DNA of 38,945 nucleotides from Thermoplasmata archaeon (GCA_023140195.1 JAGLME010000025.1:1-38945); one strand, 5' to 3'; counted from the stretch's first letter, positions 26,823 to 34,661 are shown. The notes: generated by a model not told the origin, from the sequence alone. Program-made: numbers and translations.

Positions 26823-27574
26823 GCTTCCTGATGGAGCCAATCGAACTTGTTGCTGGCATCGGTGTTGTCATATCAGGCACATTAGGCATAATGAAGACCA
26901 AGGTCGGCCTGTGGAGGATTCCGTTCGCTCTGTTCATCCTGACTGGTGTGTTCATGAGCTTCGGAGCAGCATTGGGTTTCGCACAGGCCCTCGGTGCTTT
27001 GGAATCTGATCGGAACATCGCCTCATCTTTGCTCTCTCTTGGAAGGGTGCTGCTGATCCTTTCCATCGCTTTCTTGACCTACATGCTCGCGCTACTCTAT
27101 GACCGGTCCCACATCAATGTCCTCATGTTGCCCAAGAAGGCCTTTGACCAGATCCCAATCCGTTTGCGGAAGATGTATGGAAAGGCGGGGGCGAAGCACG
27201 TCCTGTATTCCCTGGGGAACGAGTCCAAACACATCCGCTTGAAGGAAGCCCTCATGGGTTGGGACATCACCCAAGACTCATTCCCGGATTGGTTGCCTGC
27301 TGTCTACACTCTTTTTGGTTGGGGTTCGAAATTGACGGTGGAGAGCTTCGTTCCGGGGGAGAAGATCCTGATTAGGACGCACGGGAACTTCGAGGTGTCC
27401 GAGAATGGCATCGATGGGGTTCCCACATGTGATTTCACCCGAGGTATTTTCGCAGGCCTGGGAAAGGGCCTTTCGTCGAATATGGACAGCGAGTCGATCG
27501 AGACCAAGTGTGAGTCCAGGGGGGACGAGTACTGCCAGTTCGAGGTCAACTTCTTCCCCAGGACAATGATGTAG
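26819..27574 (+). CDS. Membrane protein with V4R sensor domain (251 aa)
   Basis: Three hydrophobic segments occupy about residues 6-95 (ELVAGIGVVISGTLGIM, FALFILTGVFMSFGAALGF, VLLILSIAFLTYMLALLY). A cytoplasmic V4R domain follows (about 100-251), recognised by the CDFTRGIFAGL helix and the closing ETKCESRGDEYCQFEV motif with its conserved Cys pair. V4R domains bind small hydrophobic or aromatic ligands in known bacterial regulators and occur in archaeal signalling proteins. Within this operon it is the obvious membrane sensor, and it may recruit the KaiC-like ATPases to the membrane. ATG 26819 overlaps the previous stop. Confidence 0.85.
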   Translation: MSFLMEPIELVAGIGVVISGTLGIMKTKVGLWRIPFALFILTGVFMSFGAALGFAQALGALESDRNIASSLLSLGRVLLILSIAFLTYMLALLYDRSHINVLMLPKKAFDQIPIRLRKMYGKAGAKHVLYSLGNESKHIRLKEALMGWDITQDSFPDWLPAVYTLFGWGSKLTVESFVPGEKILIRTHGNFEVSENGIDGVPTCDFTRGIFAGLGKGLSSNMDSESIETKCESRGDEYCQFEVNFFPRTMM

Positions 27575-27589
27575 GAGGTAAAAACTGGG

Positions 27590-28315
27590 ATGTTAGAAGT
27601 TCTGAAGACCCATGTGGAAGGTTTCGATGAAGCGCTGGGGGGCGGCGTCCCGAAAGGGTCGGTGGTCCTGGTGGAGGGCGAACCCGGTTCCATGAAATCC
27701 ACCTTCATCTACAACATCCTCCACGGTTGTGCTTCCAAAGATGACATGGACTGCCTGTATATTACACTCGAGCAACGGAAGGTCAGCCTAGAGGCTCAGA
27801 TGGAGACTATGGGCTTTGAGAAAGAGGCAGCCTTCGGAAAACTGGCCATTATGGATGTCGTCGAATACAGGAAGCAGATGGAGGCTTTTTCGGGCGACAA
27901 GATATGGTTGGATTTCCTCAAGAAGTGTGTGGAGACGAGGCGGGATGTGGGCAATATCGACGTCGTTGCCATTGACTCTCTGGACGCCCTCGAAGCCTTG
28001 AGCGATTTCAGCGATCGCAGGATTATGATATACACACTCTTTGAATGGTTGAGGGATTGCGAGTTCACCACTTTCCTGGTTGCTGAGACCGGTCCCGAGT
28101 TCATACTCCATGGTCATGAGGTCATTCCGCAGAAGAACGACGCCGAGTATCTGGCGGACGCCATAATCTCACTGGAGATGAAGAGGATGGATGACTACGG
28201 AGTCCAAAGACGTGTCAGGTGTGTTAAGATGCGTAGGCAGAACCACGAAACAGCAAACTTCGCCATGATGTTCGACAAAGGCTCGTTCAAGGTGGCAAAG
28301 GCGGTGAGCGTTTAG
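27590..28315 (+). CDS. KaiC/RadA-like single-domain ATPase 1 (241 aa)
   Basis: A RecA-fold ATPase of the KaiC/RAD55 group. It opens with the family start VEGFDEALGGGVPKGS. Walker A is GEPGSMKST, the catalytic strand is CLYITLEQ, and Walker B is VVAIDSLDAL. The C-terminal RRVRCVKMRRQNHET matches the KaiC-family KMRG region that contacts the neighbouring subunit's nucleotide. A GGAGG site precedes the ATG, 16 bases after the V4R gene. Family members form hexamers that switch state with ATP hydrolysis. It is one of four paralogues in the operon, each with Met in place of Gly before the Walker Lys. Confidence 0.88.
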   Translation: MLEVLKTHVEGFDEALGGGVPKGSVVLVEGEPGSMKSTFIYNILHGCASKDDMDCLYITLEQRKVSLEAQMETMGFEKEAAFGKLAIMDVVEYRKQMEAFSGDKIWLDFLKKCVETRRDVGNIDVVAIDSLDALEALSDFSDRRIMIYTLFEWLRDCEFTTFLVAETGPEFILHGHEVIPQKNDAEYLADAIISLEMKRMDDYGVQRRVRCVKMRRQNHETANFAMMFDKGSFKVAKAVSV

Positions 28316-28326
28316 AGGTGTTTGAA

Positions 28327-29601
28327 ATGGAAGAAGAGATGATATGCGAGAACTGCGGCTCCTCGATGGACGCGGGGAGCTCACACTGTCCCACTTGCGA
28401 AGCACCGGCCCATTCTGGCAAACCCAAGAAGAAAAGGTTCGGGAGGCTTTCTTTGGCAAGGCTCTATTCAGGTGGGAACAAGGCAGAGATTCCCGAAACG
28501 GTGGCTTCTTCAGAACCTATCGAACCAGATGTTCAACCAGACTGTTATCCCGACGAAGTCATTAGCCCAGCCGAAGGGCTTGAGAATGACCCCCCAGATG
28601 CCGATCGACATCGCGATGTTCAAAAGGTCGAAGGAATCGTTCCCGGAGATTCTCATGAAGATGTCATGCCGTCTGAATCCGCGGCCCAAGCCGAAGATAT
28701 GCTCGAATCGATGGAAGAGGACATGCCGGATGGGGATGAGGATGAGAAGATTCACCAGCTTCAGAACATTCTCAGTGGAATGGCCACTCTTGACGTTGAA
28801 GGTGAGAGCATCGATCTGGATGTGGAAGAGGATTCGGACAGGATATCGGCCGTACCTGTTAGGGCAAGGGCGATGAAGGTTGGCGCCCCATCTCAGAAGA
28901 TCCGGACATTTGTGGATGGCTTTGACGAATTGCTTGATGGAGGGATCCCCGACGGGAACATCGTCCTCCTGACCGGCGAAGCGGGATCAATGAAGTCCTC
29001 ACTGGCATACTACATCCTGTACCACAATATCCTCTCCGTTGAGGCCAAGTGCCTTTACGTCACCTTGGAGCAGACACTTGAGAGCCTTCTCGGTCAGATG
29101 TACTCGTTGGGAATGAAGCCCGAGCTCACGCAGGACTTCCTCAGGGTATTCGATATGGGCTACATTAGAAAGCACATTTCCAAATCAAAGAAGGACTGGT
29201 TCGAGATGTTCAAGGAGAACGTCAACAACATTAGGGAGACACGGGGCTTCGACATCATTGTCATCGATTCTTTGGAAGCGCTTGAGGTTCTTGCCGATTT
29301 CAAGAGCCGCAGGACGGACTTGTTCAGACTCTTTGAGTGGTTGAGGGATATGGAGGCGACTTCGTTCCTCATCACGGAAAGGTCCGAATGTCCATTCGGA
29401 CAGCACCTTTCACATCCAAACAACGAAGAAGGATTCCTTGCGGATGGCATAATCAGTCTCGCCCTACATCCCACCAGCGCCATCGATGTGCAACGCAGGA
29501 TCAGATGTGTCAAGATGAGGGGTGCCAAACATGAGACTGGGTACCTCTCTTTGATGTGGGACGAAGGACGGTTCAAGGTCACAAGAGCAATAGGAAGGTG
29601 A
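28327..29601 (+). CDS. Zinc-ribbon/KaiC-like ATPase 2 fusion (424 aa)
   Basis: The N-terminus has a zinc ribbon (ICENCGSSM then HCPTCEAP, about residues 5-25). A basic patch (KPKKKRFG) and a long acidic, low-complexity linker (about 45-185) follow, then a full KaiC-like domain (about 192-424). The ATP site is GEAGSMKSS (Walker A), CLYVTLEQ and IIVIDSLEAL (Walker B), and the C-terminal motif is RRIRCVKMRGAKHETGY. I use ATG 28327, with AGGTG six bases upstream, instead of GTG 28318. The zinc ribbon and flexible linker suggest it links the ATPase assembly to nucleic acid or to a protein partner. It differs from its paralogues only by this N-terminal extension. Confidence 0.88.
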   Translation: MEEEMICENCGSSMDAGSSHCPTCEAPAHSGKPKKKRFGRLSLARLYSGGNKAEIPETVASSEPIEPDVQPDCYPDEVISPAEGLENDPPDADRHRDVQKVEGIVPGDSHEDVMPSESAAQAEDMLESMEEDMPDGDEDEKIHQLQNILSGMATLDVEGESIDLDVEEDSDRISAVPVRARAMKVGAPSQKIRTFVDGFDELLDGGIPDGNIVLLTGEAGSMKSSLAYYILYHNILSVEAKCLYVTLEQTLESLLGQMYSLGMKPELTQDFLRVFDMGYIRKHISKSKKDWFEMFKENVNNIRETRGFDIIVIDSLEALEVLADFKSRRTDLFRLFEWLRDMEATSFLITERSECPFGQHLSHPNNEEGFLADGIISLALHPTSAIDVQRRIRCVKMRGAKHETGYLSLMWDEGRFKVTRAIGR

Positions 29602-29608
29602 TGCAGGA

Positions 29609-30379
29609 ATGGTAACGGGCAGAACAAAGACGTTTGTGGATGGCTTCGACGAGGCGCTGAGCGGGGGAATTCCAGGCAACAAGATTGTACTTATCAAAGG
29701 GTCCACTGGCACCATGAAGTCCTCTCTGGCCTATTACATCCTCTCAAAGAACGCAAGTGCTGGCAAGAACTCTCTATACATCACATTCGAGCAGGACAGG
29801 AAGAGTCTGGAGCAGCAGATGTCCTCACTCGGTTTTATGGACACCAAGGGCGAGAATCTGTTGCACATCTTTGATTTGAGCAAGGGAAAGGAGAGACTGG
29901 AGGAGCTTTCCGAAAAGATTAGGAAGATGGGAGAAGATGGGAGCGTTGCATCCCAAGGCGGTAAGAGGCAGGATCTCGTGATTTCTCTTCTGAGGAGGAA
30001 AATCGATGAGATGAGGGACCGAATGGGGTTCGAGCTAGTTGTGATTGATTCGCTTGACGGCCTACATCTTGTAATGAATCCAGAGAATGCCCGGGTCTCC
30101 ATGTTCGAATTCTTCGAGTGGATGAGGAGGGCTGGTCTCACCTGTCTGGTGGTGTGCGAGGAATCGCTGGAATCCTCGGACCCGAAAGGACCCGAGATCC
30201 ATTACGAGGACTTCCTTGCTGACGGCATCATCGAGCTGAGAATGGAACCCATCAACAACATCGACATTCAGAGGAGAATCCGGTGCGTCAAGATGAGGGG
30301 GACCAATCACAGCACTGACTACTACTCGTTCTTCTACGATGGGAGCGGGTTCGAGATCGCCAAGGCGATATCCACTTAG
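29609..30379 (+). CDS. KaiC/RadA-like single-domain ATPase 3 (256 aa)
   Basis: Same fold and motifs as its paralogues: VDGFDEALSGGIP, Walker A GSTGTMKSS, SLYITFEQ, Walker B LVVIDSLDGL, and RRIRCVKMRGTNHST. It carries an extra charged insertion of about 25 residues (KERLEELSEKIRKMGEDG) before the Walker B strand, which the others lack. ATG 29609 has AGGA directly upstream and lies seven bases after the previous stop. The insertion is on the surface of the RecA fold and might be a partner-specific arm. Confidence 0.88.
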   Translation: MVTGRTKTFVDGFDEALSGGIPGNKIVLIKGSTGTMKSSLAYYILSKNASAGKNSLYITFEQDRKSLEQQMSSLGFMDTKGENLLHIFDLSKGKERLEELSEKIRKMGEDGSVASQGGKRQDLVISLLRRKIDEMRDRMGFELVVIDSLDGLHLVMNPENARVSMFEFFEWMRRAGLTCLVVCEESLESSDPKGPEIHYEDFLADGIIELRMEPINNIDIQRRIRCVKMRGTNHSTDYYSFFYDGSGFEIAKAIST

Positions 30380-30393
30380 GAGGGGCTGCGTTG

Positions 30394-30939
30394 ATGAAAA
30401 GTAAAGTGGTCAGCTGGACGGTCAGGGGCTCCGTAATATTCCTGATATCTGGCTGTGTGATGGCCTTGTTCTGGTACCACGAACTGCTTTACCGGTACGG
30501 GTTGCTGTCCTTGTTCGTCTTCGGAGGGCTGGGCATTGCGGCATTGATCGCGACGGTCAGTTGGCTGACTCGTCCTTACAAGTCTCTGAGGATGAGAGGG
30601 AAGAGATCGTTCTACTTCCCTCCAGAAGACCTGACCAAGGTCGTTTTCGGGACAATCTCGATGATCTCCATTCCGATCGACGATGAGAAGCCCCCAGGCC
30701 AGGGCTCTCTCTGTGTGGCTAGGGTGGACAGCGGAAAGAGGACCCCGTTTGCCAACTTCATGATCAAGGATGTTAATCGGGCTATCGTTTCGGACATCGA
30801 AGAAGAGGACCTGTCAAGAATGGGATTCTACGACATCGACGAACTACAGACAAAAGCCCAGGAATCGGGCGTGACGCTTTCCGATGACCTCGAGGTGTAT
30901 CTTGTGGAGTTTGAGGTCCTGGAGAAGGGGAGGTTCTGA
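30394..30939 (+). CDS. Membrane protein with ASCH/PUA-like domain (181 aa)
   Basis: Two hydrophobic segments (about 10-30 and 38-58) are followed by a cytoplasmic domain. It has the pattern of an ASCH-type PUA-like fold: a RMRGKRSFYF strand, then PPGQGSLCVARVDSGKRTPF, IKDVNRAIVSDIEEEDL, SRMGFYDIDEL. ASCH domains are known or predicted to bind RNA or nucleotides. A membrane-anchored version beside KaiC-like ATPases is unusual. The domain call rests on motif order and is not certain. I use ATG 30394, eight bases after GGAGG, rather than TTG 30391. Confidence 0.7.
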   Translation: MKSKVVSWTVRGSVIFLISGCVMALFWYHELLYRYGLLSLFVFGGLGIAALIATVSWLTRPYKSLRMRGKRSFYFPPEDLTKVVFGTISMISIPIDDEKPPGQGSLCVARVDSGKRTPFANFMIKDVNRAIVSDIEEEDLSRMGFYDIDELQTKAQESGVTLSDDLEVYLVEFEVLEKGRF

Positions 30940-30941
30940 CC

Positions 30942-32762
30942 TTGGGCGGCCTTGCGTACTTCCTCGTGTTGGTGATATTCATCGGAAGTCTGGTCGTCCT
31001 GCTATTGGGCGTTATCACTCTGAAGAAAAGGGGATTGCGGTCGGTATTTGCGGCTTTGATGACCGCTTTCCTGATCGTGAACTTCTGCTGGCTTTTCGGG
31101 CCTGGGGGGTTCCTCGGAATCGACCCATCATTCTACTCGCTCCTCGGTGGGTCAGCCACTGTATTGACCTTCCCTATGGCGACATTCTTGATCCTGATGT
31201 TCCTCCATCCCAGAAACCTGGTCAAACAGATCTCAACGTTCTCTCTTCTGATGATTCCAGCGGTCGTGCTTGGATCTTGGGCTTCTCAGGTCGGTGTTGG
31301 CGCGACCCAGGTATATGAGATTCAATATGTCTACCTCTTCGTCATTCTATGTATCTGTCTGGGGCTTGTGGAGTCCATATGGGGATGGTTGGGTTCCCGT
31401 ACCGTGAGGAATCAATGTTATCTGTTCATTCTTGCGTTTCTTGTCCTTTTTGCCACAGGACCTCTGTATGATTACGAATTGGAGATGTTGGGATTTTGGG
31501 GATTGCGGGGAGCAAGTCTTGGCGCCCCAATCGTTGGTGCCTTCATCCTGGCACCCCTCGTAATGGCGAACCCGATGCCATTCGTGAAAACGCCTTACCT
31601 TACAATCTCCAAGTCCAGACCGTCCTATGATCTCAAGCAAGGGAGGTGCTACGGGATTTCCGAGAAGAGGCCCAAATACTGCTACACCCTCTTCAAGGAC
31701 CTTTCGGATTCCGGATATACGACCATGGTCCTGACATCATCAGACCCAGGCAGACTAAGAATGGACCTCGGGCTCACCGGTTCAACAGTCATAGGAATGA
31801 CTTCGAGGGACACCTCCAAGACATTGAAGGCGACCAATCTCGGCCGGGTCCTTTTCACGCTGACCGATTTCGCGGAGAAGAACAGGAAGCCTGTCATGCT
31901 GCTCGACTGCCTTCACTACATGCTCAGTAACAACGATACTGTGGATGTCGCGGAACTCATCCAGAAGCTGATAGAACCTATTGAACGGAACGATGGTGTC
32001 CTCATAATGTCTTTTTCCTTGATGACCAAGGAAGAGAAGGAGACCTTGCTGGGTCTTGATGTGGTACATCTTCAAATGCCTCCCCCTGAGGATGTCATAT
32101 CACGGATACTCTCCGCCCATCTGGGGGATCTGTCCGAATATCTTCTCAAGCTCTCTAGCAGGATGATGAACAAGAAAGCGCGTGACTTCACTGTTGAGGA
32201 CATTCCAGAGTTGTCGTCGATCCTGGCCCATAGCATGAGGGCCTTGGGGAACGCAACCAACGAGGAAGCAATTCTCAGGAACTGGGAGCGTCAGGTCATT
32301 GGTCTCAGACAATCGTTGGCCTCATTCCAGAACGCGCCAATAGCCTTCCTCTCCTCTGACGGATGGATGGACCGGGACCCGTTGGATTGGATGAAGAAGC
32401 CTCAAAGGAGGAGGCCCAAGATGAGAATGGTGGCAGGCCAGGCTGTAATCCCGAAAGCTCTGGCAACAACAGACAGAAAGGTGAGCCTTCACGATGAGGT
32501 GTCCGGCGTGTTTGTTGATTCGCTCGGGGATTTTGGTGGCGACCTGCTGAGGATGGAATGTGCAAATCTGGGGATCGAACCCAAGACGATGACCAAGGAG
32601 GATGTTGAAATGCTGGCCGACAGTGCCGTGACAATCGTCTCTGAGATGGGCGGGTTTGTTAACGTTGAATCTGCCAACGGATCCATGAAGGCGACGGCAG
32701 AGAATTTGAAGAAAGGTTTGGGAAGAATATTCCAGGAGACGGTAGAATGGTATCCAGAATAA
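30942..32762 (+). CDS. 7TM protein with DUF835 domain (606 aa)
   Basis: Seven hydrophobic segments fill about residues 5-215. A DUF835-type domain follows (about 225-365): YDLKQGRCYGISEKRP, then YTLFKDLSDSGYTTMVLTSS, and the typical MLLDCLHYMLSNN followed by DGVLIMSFSLMTKEE. That order resembles a RecA fold that has lost Walker A but keeps a Walker-B-like strand, so it may dock onto the KaiC-like ATPases; this is inference. The last 240 residues are charged and of unknown fold. TTG 30942 has GGGGAGG upstream, two bases after the previous stop. It is the best candidate for the operon's transmembrane signal input. Confidence 0.85.
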   Translation: MGGLAYFLVLVIFIGSLVVLLLGVITLKKRGLRSVFAALMTAFLIVNFCWLFGPGGFLGIDPSFYSLLGGSATVLTFPMATFLILMFLHPRNLVKQISTFSLLMIPAVVLGSWASQVGVGATQVYEIQYVYLFVILCICLGLVESIWGWLGSRTVRNQCYLFILAFLVLFATGPLYDYELEMLGFWGLRGASLGAPIVGAFILAPLVMANPMPFVKTPYLTISKSRPSYDLKQGRCYGISEKRPKYCYTLFKDLSDSGYTTMVLTSSDPGRLRMDLGLTGSTVIGMTSRDTSKTLKATNLGRVLFTLTDFAEKNRKPVMLLDCLHYMLSNNDTVDVAELIQKLIEPIERNDGVLIMSFSLMTKEEKETLLGLDVVHLQMPPPEDVISRILSAHLGDLSEYLLKLSSRMMNKKARDFTVEDIPELSSILAHSMRALGNATNEEAILRNWERQVIGLRQSLASFQNAPIAFLSSDGWMDRDPLDWMKKPQRRRPKMRMVAGQAVIPKALATTDRKVSLHDEVSGVFVDSLGDFGGDLLRMECANLGIEPKTMTKEDVEMLADSAVTIVSEMGGFVNVESANGSMKATAENLKKGLGRIFQETVEWYPE

Positions 32763-33469
32763 AGACGTATGTGGGTTGTTATGACGAGAACCTTGGTGGC
32801 GGAATTCCAGAAGGCCATGCCGTATTGTTGGCCGGGGCGCCCGGGACGATGAAATCCTCTCTCGCCTATTCGATACTCTACAACAATTCCAAGAGAGAAG
32901 GTCGACGGACTCTTTTCATCTCTCTCGAGCAGAGCAAGGATAGCCTCGAGGACCAGATGGAGTCCCTCCAGATGGAACGGAAAGAAGTAAAGGACTCCTT
33001 GGCGATTCTTGACCTGGCCACAATGCGGATAAAGATCGGGAACCTCCGTGGGGAGACCATGATGAACATGCTCAAAATGTACGTGGAGAGCATAAGGCGC
33101 AGCTTCGACTACGACATGCTGGTCCTGGATTCACTGGATGCACTTCAGGTACTTGCCGATTTCGAGGACTTCAAGATGGAGTACTTCAAGCTGTTCAAGT
33201 GGTTGAGGGGTCTTGATGTGACTTCGATCCTAATATCCGAACTGCCGTATCCGAGTCCTGATGTGGGATTCCACTTCGACGACCTGAAGGGAGACAAGAA
33301 GAGCTTCCTCGCCGATGGCATAATACATCTGACCATGGACCAGACAAGTCCGATCGAAACTCAAAGGAGGATAAGGTGCGTCAAGATGAGAGGGACGGAG
33401 CACGAGACCGGTTACTTTGCTTTCGAATTTGACACTGGCAATTTCTCAGCCACAAGAGCTGTTACTTAG
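32747..33469 (+). CDS. KaiC/RadA-like single-domain ATPase 4 (240 aa)
   Basis: Last gene of the operon, starting 16 bases inside the DUF835 gene, so the two are probably translated together. Motifs: IKTYVGCYDENLGGGIP, Walker A GAPGTMKSS, TLFISLEQ, Walker B MLVLDSLDAL, and RRIRCVKMRGTEHETGYF. The arrangement with the DUF835 membrane protein suggests these two are direct partners. The 3' end overlaps a convergent small frame at 33446 by 24 bases. Confidence 0.88.
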   Translation: MVSRIKTYVGCYDENLGGGIPEGHAVLLAGAPGTMKSSLAYSILYNNSKREGRRTLFISLEQSKDSLEDQMESLQMERKEVKDSLAILDLATMRIKIGNLRGETMMNMLKMYVESIRRSFDYDMLVLDSLDALQVLADFEDFKMEYFKLFKWLRGLDVTSILISELPYPSPDVGFHFDDLKGDKKSFLADGIIHLTMDQTSPIETQRRIRCVKMRGTEHETGYFAFEFDTGNFSATRAVT

Positions 33470-33694
33470 GACTGACCGCTCATCAATCCATTTTTCGCGT
33501 AGCCTGTATGCCATTGCACTGATCTTCTCACCAGGTGGGAATCTCAAGAATACTCCCAAGGTCATGAACACAACCGAGAATGCCCATACGGTTATGACGA
33601 TGAGGGGAAAGGACCCGCAGTAGAAGACGCCGAAGTCCTTCCAGTCCTGCAGGTTTCCTTCAAGATTCTTGTTTAGTATCTTGCAATTTATCAT
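33446..33694 (-). CDS. Possible small membrane protein (82 aa)
   Basis: The frame encodes a hydrophobic helix (about 25-46, SFPLIVITVWAFSVVFMTLGV) followed by RFPPGEKISAMAYRLREKW, a positively charged end that reads like a real membrane anchor. It overlaps the KaiC-4 gene by 24 bases. ATG 33694 lies within the dyad region at 33688 and has no clear ribosome site, so a later start is possible. No family is recognised; it may be spurious. Confidence 0.4.
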   Translation of the reverse strand: MINCKILNKNLEGNLQDWKDFGVFYCGSFPLIVITVWAFSVVFMTLGVFLRFPPGEKISAMAYRLREKWIDERSVLSNSSCG

Positions 33695-33704
33695 TATCAG
33701 ATAA
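33688..33704. promoter_or_regulatory. TTATC-N7-GATAA variant dyad
   Basis: TTATC (33688-33692) and GATAA (33700-33704), with seven rather than six bases between them, upstream of the winged-helix gene at 33767. An AT-rich TTTATTTTC box lies near 33722. The spacing differs from the other sites, so this is a weaker member of the set. Confidence 0.35.
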
Positions 33705-33766
33705 GGAACCATAATCGAAAGATTTATTTTCTATTGAATAACGTTCGTTTCGAGGTCTAGGGATCC

Positions 33767-34075
33767 ATGAGGAAAAACGGAGGAAGAGAGAATCAAATCC
33801 CGATGTCGCGTGAGGGCGACTCATCCATAACAGGCATACCCAATCCTCCTTTACTCTCTTCCTCCAAACTGGGAGATGCAGACTCCGAAATACTCTCTCT
33901 GGCCTCTGGGTGCCCAATCACCTTGATAAGCGTATCCAGAAAGATGGACATTCCATTCGTCGAGTGCTTGTCCAGGGCAAAGAAGCTGGAGGAAATGGGA
34001 CTACTGGAGAGATTGGAGGGACCTTCGCGTCCCGGGGGGCTACTCCTTTATCTGGCGACACGGGGCAAGCTTTAG
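33767..34075 (+). CDS. Small winged-helix regulator, copy B (102 aa)
   Basis: Paralogue of the gene at 16723. The shared part runs from DSEILSLASGCPITLISVSRKM through VECLSRAKKLEEMGLLERLEGP, a recognition-helix pattern with the same MGLLERL ending, followed by a short wing. The first 35 residues are probably disordered. ATG 33767 is preceded by AGGGATC and lies about 45 bases after the AT-rich box near 33722. It sits directly after the KaiC-like operon in the same orientation but with its own promoter region. Its likely role is local transcription control, perhaps through the TTATC/GATAA sites; this is not shown. Confidence 0.7.
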   Translation: MRKNGGRENQIPMSREGDSSITGIPNPPLLSSSKLGDADSEILSLASGCPITLISVSRKMDIPFVECLSRAKKLEEMGLLERLEGPSRPGGLLLYLATRGKL

Positions 34076-34356
34076 TGCAATCCCGAGATACTGCAGCCGA
34101 GTTCTGTGACGGCGGACATTCTCCATGCGAACCTCCTCACTGGGTGGGGTTCGAACATCTGCTGAGTGCGAGAGCATTATACTCAGACCGACCACACTCC
34201 TTGACGCAGCGAAAACTTATTGAGAGTTAACTCAGAATCTGCATCGCAGTTGCGGGAGTTCAGAGGCTTGAGATCTCCGAAGCATCTTGAAAGGCACGAG
34301 CTGAGGTTATGAGCTAGGATCCGACAACCGATGCGACGCATTCACAAGAGACACAT
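34076..34356. other. Gap without a supported gene
   Basis: No frame here has recognisable motifs or a paralogue. The plus-strand frame that runs through it to 34230 is a shadow of the winged-helix gene. I see no RNA-like inverted repeat. Confidence 0.5.
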
Positions 34357-34587
34357 CTAAGCTTTGGCTTGGATCCTCTTTTCGTGATCCAAATATCTCT
34401 TCATCGCGTAGGTACTGAATCCAAAATGGTCCATCAACACTTCGCACGGCTTGCAGACCAGAACAACGTTCGGCTCGTTCGGGGGACCATCGTAAACAGT
34501 GTAGTTGGTACCATCGTTCCCTACCCAGCGCACTTTCTTCCCACACACGTCACAAGGTACGGCCTCGTTCTCGTTTGGCCATGGCAT
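34357..34587 (-). CDS. Small CxxC zinc-finger-like protein, copy B (76 aa)
   Basis: Paralogue of the gene at 1251-1481, the same length of 76 residues. Both CxxC pairs are kept (PCDVCGKK, VCKPCE), as are the linker DGPP.EP and the DHFGFSTYAMKR end. The upstream DNA is also conserved. ATG 34587 matches the start of copy A. The pair lies at the two ends of the signalling region, about 33 kb apart. Function unknown. Confidence 0.75.
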   Translation of the reverse strand: MPWPNENEAVPCDVCGKKVRWVGNDGTNYTVYDGPPNEPNVVLVCKPCEVLMDHFGFSTYAMKRYLDHEKRIQAKA

Positions 34588-34633
34588 AACATCATACCTA
34601 GTCTAACTGGGAGATTATGTCCAATCAGAGCTC

Positions 34634-34661
34634 ATAATGGTTTCGAGGACTTTACCATTAT
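34634..34661 (-). promoter_or_regulatory. Conserved inverted-repeat promoter element, copy B
   Basis: On the minus strand ATAATGG-N14-CCATTAT, a perfect 7-base inverted repeat, 46 bases upstream of the start codon. Matches the element at 1529-1556 in sequence and position. The two halves are about one and a half helical turns apart, which suits a dimeric regulator overlapping the promoter. Confidence 0.5.

Noticed and set aside
33910..34230. 106-aa plus-strand frame after the winged-helix gene
   Set aside because: Out-of-frame overlap with the winged-helix gene; low-complexity sequence with no motif.
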